Assembly: GCA_963971425.1 (NCBI GenBank)
Contig: OZ020523.1
Span: forward strand, 14,628,867-14,692,866
Direction of reading: 5' to 3'
Origin: Bryoerythrophyllum caledonicum
Lineage: Eukaryota; Streptophyta; Bryopsida; Pottiales; Pottiaceae
Length of the DNA stretch: 64,000 bases
Shown here: in pieces, positions 58,888 through 64,000 of the stretch
Position numbering within the stretch: position 1 is the first letter of the stretch
Layout: each line of letters starts with the position of its first letter
Translations under genes and position numbers: made by a program
The notes under the pieces: generated by a model
The model's database searches: none
Told to the model about the DNA's origin: nothing
Seen by the model: only the letters and a program-made list of their open reading frames with translations

Positions 58888-61800
58888 TCACCATCCACCT
58901 CTTCTAGCTGCGCTCTTCTCGCAGCTCCACGCTTCCGAATGAATTATACCCCAACGCAAAGCTGCCTTCAGCTTCAACCACCCCACGTACGCCTTATGGT
59001 TCTCTCGGGGTTTCAGTTCCTCTATGTTCACGTCGTCCGGCAGTCCGTAGGGGAAACCCTCCTCTCCTCCCATTGCACCGTACGGACTGAAGGGCACGTC
59101 CCCTCCCTGTCCATTGAACATGCGCAGCAGCTGCTGGATCTGCGTGTGCATGTCCTCGTTCTCTAAAAGCTCAAGACTCTGACGACGAAACTCCTCCTCA
59201 CTCACCATCTCCTCGGGCGGGACTACGCGCCCGAAGCTCTCTTGCCGCCGCATGCTGCGGCTGCGCTGCTCCCACTCGAGTGCTCCCTGCGAAAGATTCA
59301 TCAGGGAAGGCACTAAAGGACCTACTCCCGAACTTGAAGCACTCTGATCGCTCTGGGGAGGCCCCAGGGCCAACCCCGTCAGACTGGTGTTGCCCCCCAG
59401 CATCAGGTTGTTTTCCGGGGCACTAGCCAACGCCGGCTGATGACTTGCCAACACCGCTGGTTGATGGTTCGCCTCCATGTTGCTATTCATCTGCGGAGCA
59501 GGTCCCATCATGCTACTATCTGGCAGCACGTTGGTAGGACCAGAGTATGATCGCGTGACCATTCCTTTCTGGTCCTGTCCGAATGCACCGGGCCCTGCTC
59601 CTCCACTGCCTGCATGGTTATGGATACATGTGCCCAATCAGCTAGAGGTATGTATGACTCCGTCAACGACCACCCTTAACACCTGCGAGGTAGGGCTCTC
59701 CTAGAAACATCATCGCTAAACCATGCAGGACTCGACAAAGACCCATCTGGAAAGCTTCACCTCACTGCATGCTGCTCCAGGCCTGGGATGAGTATACCTT
59801 AAGACAGGCAGTATCACTTCTTTCGTCCGGTAAAACTGCCAGTCTCAACGGAAACCCCTACCCAACCGAGCTCCTACACAAAGCGACGTTCCGTCTAACG
59901 ACCACCCACTCATCGCCCACCTATGTAAACAACAGCCATCCTACAAATTCAGGCCGGATCGCCAACGTAGATCAATGATGAGCTTCCAACCTCAGCACAC
60001 TCAAACAGAGGCCTGGAAAAGGATAGACAAGCAGACTGCAGCCATACCTCAAAGCACTCGATCAGACAGTAAGAAAGAGAACAAAACCAACACCACATCA
60101 GCATATTCAACATGCACTACAGGGTGTGTTCAGACATTCCACACAGAAGCCCAACTACATCACTCGAGACCGGTTATGTCGTGCCAACGAAAAGTAGACG
60201 CTTCAAATTATAAAACAGAATTGACAAGAGGGCTGAAATGATTGAATCAGCAATTTGCAGAATGGTATATATGTTACACTCAATGTCTCGAGATTGTCAC
60301 CTGCAGTATCCTGGCAGCTAAATGCATGTACGTTTGCCAGGACAAAACCTGAGAGCTCTCAACAGACTTGCCGCGGGCTGCACTTACAGACACAGACTCC
60401 ACTTCGTGCTATCCACCGGGAAACTAGACTCACAGCTGCTCCCTACTTCCCAAAAATCAGACTATTGGAAAGTAGAATCATGCAATGAAACCTTCTACAA
60501 GTAATTTGTATGTGTGTATGCTTGCTGATGGTTCAGACTCGGACCTTGCGAGTGGAAATTCCGGCCTCCAAGCGGATCTTCAGTATGGGTATCGAAACCC
60601 TTTGCTTGGTGATTCTTGACGCCTATCAACGCCTCTCCGTCATACTCCACCACATTCTCCCAGTTCTCATAAGCTACTTTTACCAACTTGTCTACGTAAA
60701 CCTGTGCATCAGAAACAAACAAGCAATCAAACAAACGGAATCAGTTTCTGCCAAAGAGAGTAACGGTGGAACCAATGCATTCTCTGATAATCAAACAGGA
60801 TCAGTGCATTCATGGAATGTGGGCCTCAATAACAGCCTAAAATCATTGAGACCAGAGAAAACATCTACTTGCATAATGTAAAAAATCAACCTGGGTTCTT
60901 AAATCTCGGTACCTTCTCACTGTCGGAAAGAGAATCCACGGACATGTATGAACCATCCGCAATAAGCCCCATTAGCTGGAAAATGTTATTGAATATCACG
61001 CCAATATTTTGCTTCTCATCAGCATAGTACACGTGCAGCTTTCCACTCAACACACACGTCTTTGCGTGCTCCACAGTTCCCTCCCACATCTTGTTTGACA
61101 TTCCATTCCCTAGAATCTGAACATCACAACAACCATCAAATCATAATTTAGGTTCCAGGTAAAAATCACAAAAGTAACTAACTATCAAAGCAGCGACCAT
61201 TACGCTTTCAGAACATAAAAAGCACTCGGGTGTTTAGGTACTTACGTTGCGCAGTCTCTGGGGGTCCATCACTACCAGCCGCAAAAAGTCCTCCACTGTC
61301 ATGATATGGGCTTGATTCAGCCGCTTATGGAAAGCTCCATCCTTCCCAATCTTGTCCAGCCGCCACACCTCATCATGCAGGGCCGGTGGATAATGCTTCT
61401 TGTACACTGCACACCATTCCCCAACGTTAACAGCACAATCAATACTGGCATCCACATATCTGAGCAACCCGTTTCCACAAACCTACCCTGCATCTCTAAC
61501 CATCCAATCCAGAACTCTAACGACCAAAACTCCAAATCACACAACGTACATTCTCCACGGTGATCCTTCCGGGTGAACGCCTCCGTCTTCGCTTCTCGAA
61601 TTCTTACGCCCTCTAAGGTGCCCGATGCAATCCTCACCCCTAACCGAAACTTGCGACTGCGTATCCAGCTTGAATTATCTGTGAATGTCAATTCTCCCAA
61701 AGTCCCTACACCGTCCTTCAAATTCACGCTAAGTTCCCCCGTCAGAAGTGGCCTCTTCCCATCTCGCTCCCTGACCACGTAGTTCTCAAAGTCCTCCTGA

Positions 61801-61903
61801 GTCCAATTCTCCTCATCATCGGCTGTGAAGTCGCCTTCCAGCACAACTATGTCCAGCTTGGCTGCCGCCTCTGGGCCCGTTGTCACCACATGACCGGTGT
61901 TCA
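58888..61903 (-). CDS. CBP60-family calmodulin-binding protein, N-terminus not found, C-terminus frameshifted
   Basis: CBP60 proteins are plant transcription factors; some control salicylate-dependent immunity. Five minus-strand exons join in phase: 61903-61550 ([20 protein letters not shown]..., [35 protein letters not shown]), 61406-61246 (LYKKHYPP...[18 protein letters not shown]), 61116-60913 ([18 protein letters not shown]), 60701-60545 ([16 protein letters not shown]) and 59609-58888, with a Ser/Gly/Met-rich linker and the tail [16 protein letters not shown]. The family continues with I-F-I-R-K; here one extra A at ~58944-58945 shifts the frame to [11 protein letters not shown]... and a stop at 58888. 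Without that base the tail reads in the family pattern to a TAG at 58884. The usual ~130 N-terminal residues are not found before 64000, so the gene is truncated or has a long first intron. Confidence 0.85.
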
Positions 61904-63344
61904 CTATGAGTAAGCCAGATTGACTTTGAAACTAGTCTCAATTCTGCGCAGCTCTCTAGAAGGTACCTGGAATAACGAACTTATATCCCTCCCCGGATCC
62001 CGACCTTGCACTGCGCCTTCGTCTCTCCTCCGCACCTCCACACGCGCAAGCCAACTAAAGACCAGAAACCACTCCTAGATGTGACTGGCAGTAATTCACA
62101 TCTAGGACTGGCAGTAATTCACAATGACTGTGCTGCCTAAGCTGTCGCTCTCTCCGGATCTCTTCTGTTGTTTTTATTCAGCTTTCTATGTTGATCTCCT
62201 TGAGATCTTTTCTCTTGTTCCTTCCTTCCTTTTTCGCTTATTTTAGTGAGAATATTGAGTTTTGAAGCAACACAGTTACACAGCGTAACAGCATTGTTGT
62301 AAGTTATACAACGTCATACAACAATAGTATAAAGAAAAATCAACATGTGGCTTTCTTTGACGGATTTTTGCACACATATTTACCAAGTTTGAAATAGGCT
62401 ACATCATGAATTTGTTGTGTAATGTAATGAATTTGGACATAATATGAATTAAGTTTATGATTTTGTAATAAAATAAAAACAATATCTAATTTTTTTAAAG
62501 GGCAATCGTGAATGAAGAGTTTTTTTGTTTTTTTTGAAAAAAAATTGATTGATGCCTATTGGACAATATTAAGTTATTTTTGTTTTTTTTTTTTTACTCT
62601 AAAGGCATGTATTTTAATTACCCATGAACATCAATTTAAGAGAATTTTAGCGAGACAAATGATATGATAATAAGAGTTATTCTAAAATTTATCCCAAAGA
62701 GGAAAGTATTTGAAAATTCATGATACTATTCATGAAAACTCTTACTAGAGTTCAACACAATGGACACCATCTTCACCATGTGAAGCATTGGGTAGAAGAC
62801 AAATGTGGGCGCCAAAAAACCTCATATTTTTGTAGTGCTAAAAAAGCTATTTGTAAACTCAATCCCTTTCTCACCCAACAACTCGTTTACGATCTCACCT
62901 CCTACTTCACTTTATTTATTTTTATAATTGAAGCATATATCTTGATACCAAAAAAATCATCCACTTGATTGCACCGCATATTTCACAACAAGAATCTTTC
63001 GTTGAAAGTAGGTACTCACCTACTTTATGAAGCAAACATGGTGAGTTTAAAAATAACTTTAATGCATGTCGTAAATTTCATTAGTCTCACATAAAACAAT
63101 GCTAGCACACTTGTCAAGAGCAGGTACTAAAGTAGAGCGGCTACGGTAAGTAAAAGGTTCATTGGGCAGAGGAAGATGGTGGTTCCCTTGCCAAACTTCA
63201 CCCAAAACTCCTCAAACATTTAAAATACCATGGACGAGAGCTACCAAGTCCAAAGTTTTTCATACTTATTCAAGTTTCTCCACGCCAAGTATATGTTTCC
63301 TATATGTAGAAGAAGGGACAAATATTAGTGTAACTGACATAAGT
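61904..63344. other. Upstream of CBP60, AT-rich
   Basis: A GC-richer patch at 61920-62160 might be a remnant or alternative 5' exon (it can read GEGYKFVIPGTF before a stop), with no family support. Beyond 62200 the DNA is AT-rich with no recognised gene. Confidence 0.35.
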
Positions 63345-63755
63345 ATCAGGTTTGTTATTGGTTATATTTTTTATTAGTTACATTTGTTAAGTATGTTCCT
63401 CGTTACATTTATTATGCATATCTCTGGTAACATTTATCATTGGTCATGTCTATCATTGATTATGTTTGTTACTAGTAGTGTTTATTACTTGTCATGTTTG
63501 CCATTGGTCAATGGTCACGCCAGTCATTGATTATGTTTGTTACTAATGACATTTGTCATTGGTCACGTTTGTCAATAGTCACATCTGCCATTGATTATGT
63601 TGGTTGCTCGTTACATTTGTACCTCATCGCATGTATCTTTGACCATGTTTTTCATTGATTATGTTTATTACTAGTCACATTCATCATTATTCATCTTTGT
63701 CATTGATTACATTTGTTATGTTACTAGTCACATTTCTCATTAGTCATGTTAGACC
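63345..63755. repeat. 16-bp minisatellite with higher-order pattern
   Basis: About 24 degenerate copies of a 16-base unit run in tandem. Three variants alternate: TTTGTCATTGGTCACG, TTTGTCATTGATTATG and TTTGTTACTAGTCACA, giving a loose 48-bp higher-order period. 63756-64000 is plain AT-rich DNA. Confidence 0.75.
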
Positions 63756-64000
63756 TTCTTATCAGAACTATTTAAAATGAGTAAATTAATTGCAAATTGA
63801 GAGAAAACTAAGACATTTCAAAACTTTTTAATTTTTTTTAAAAATATACAAGGTACAGTTTAAATACAATTTGCTATAATGAGCTTTCAATTCTACAACC
63901 ACTTTTTAAATTCTATTATTATTTTTTCAAAATCCATTCTTCTTCTTTAAATTCTATATTTTATTATGTTGTATTAAATGGTTTCTATAAGTTGTTTCTA

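Noticed and set aside
59477-60240. Plus-strand frames within the CBP60 region
   Set aside because: They are shadows of the last CBP60 exon or lie in its intron.

Overview
The window looks like nuclear DNA of a land plant outside the flowering plants, most likely a bryophyte such as a moss. The reasons are compact GC-richer genes with GT-AG introns in a very AT-rich background, plant-only families (mTERF, CBP60, a CYP74 fragment, a TIR-NB-ARC protein without leucine-rich repeats), and many copia, Tc1 and MITE-like sequences. The species is an inference; nothing in the sequence fixes it.

Layout. 0-2.4 kb: repeats, including a 0.2-kb MITE and a 0.95-kb element between TTAA sites. 2.4-7 kb: kinase copy A with an intron-containing 5' leader. 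7-15 kb: abutting TTAA elements, other repeats and a scrap of copia reverse transcriptase. 15.4-17.2 kb: a minisatellite, then an exportin-2 (CSE1/CAS) pseudogene on the minus strand. 17.5-19.8 kb: the 3' half of a minus-strand copia element (decayed RT/RNase H, polypurine tract, 3' LTR) that encloses an intact plus-strand ORF with a membrane segment and an RNase H1-type hybrid-binding domain. 20.4-28.5 kb: kinase copy B with its full upstream block. 28.5-35 kb: repeats, a possible CACTA end, and an FCP1/NIF-type phosphatase gene broken by an in-frame TAG. 35.5-37.2 kb: an mTERF gene. 37.7-38.7 kb: a 5'-truncated ribosomal uL14 (L23) copy that keeps its introns. 39-42 kb: repeats and a CYP74 P450 fragment. 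43.4-46.2 kb: a structurally complete 2.8-kb Tc1-type (DD34E) transposon with ~575-bp inverted repeats. 47.4-53.1 kb: a second copy of the block upstream of kinase B, here followed by a TIR-NB-ARC-TPR immune-receptor-like gene (53.2-56.9 kb). 56.9-57.3 kb: an antisense copia gag fragment that appears to supply the receptor's stop codon. 58.9-61.9 kb: a CBP60 calmodulin-binding gene with a probable 1-bp frameshift in its calmodulin-binding tail. 62-64 kb: AT-rich DNA and a 16-bp minisatellite.

Two themes tie the window together. First, a ~5-kb block holding a candidate promoter and the first leader exons lies upstream of both kinase B and the TIR-NB-ARC-TPR gene, so a kinase and an immune receptor may share ancestral regulatory DNA. 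Kinase A has the leader but not the distal promoter. Second, comparing the two copies of that block gives paired empty and filled sites for an abundant family of TTAA-flanked elements whose ends begin CCCCTA, a piggyBac-like signature. All calls were made by reading; no alignment or database search was run.
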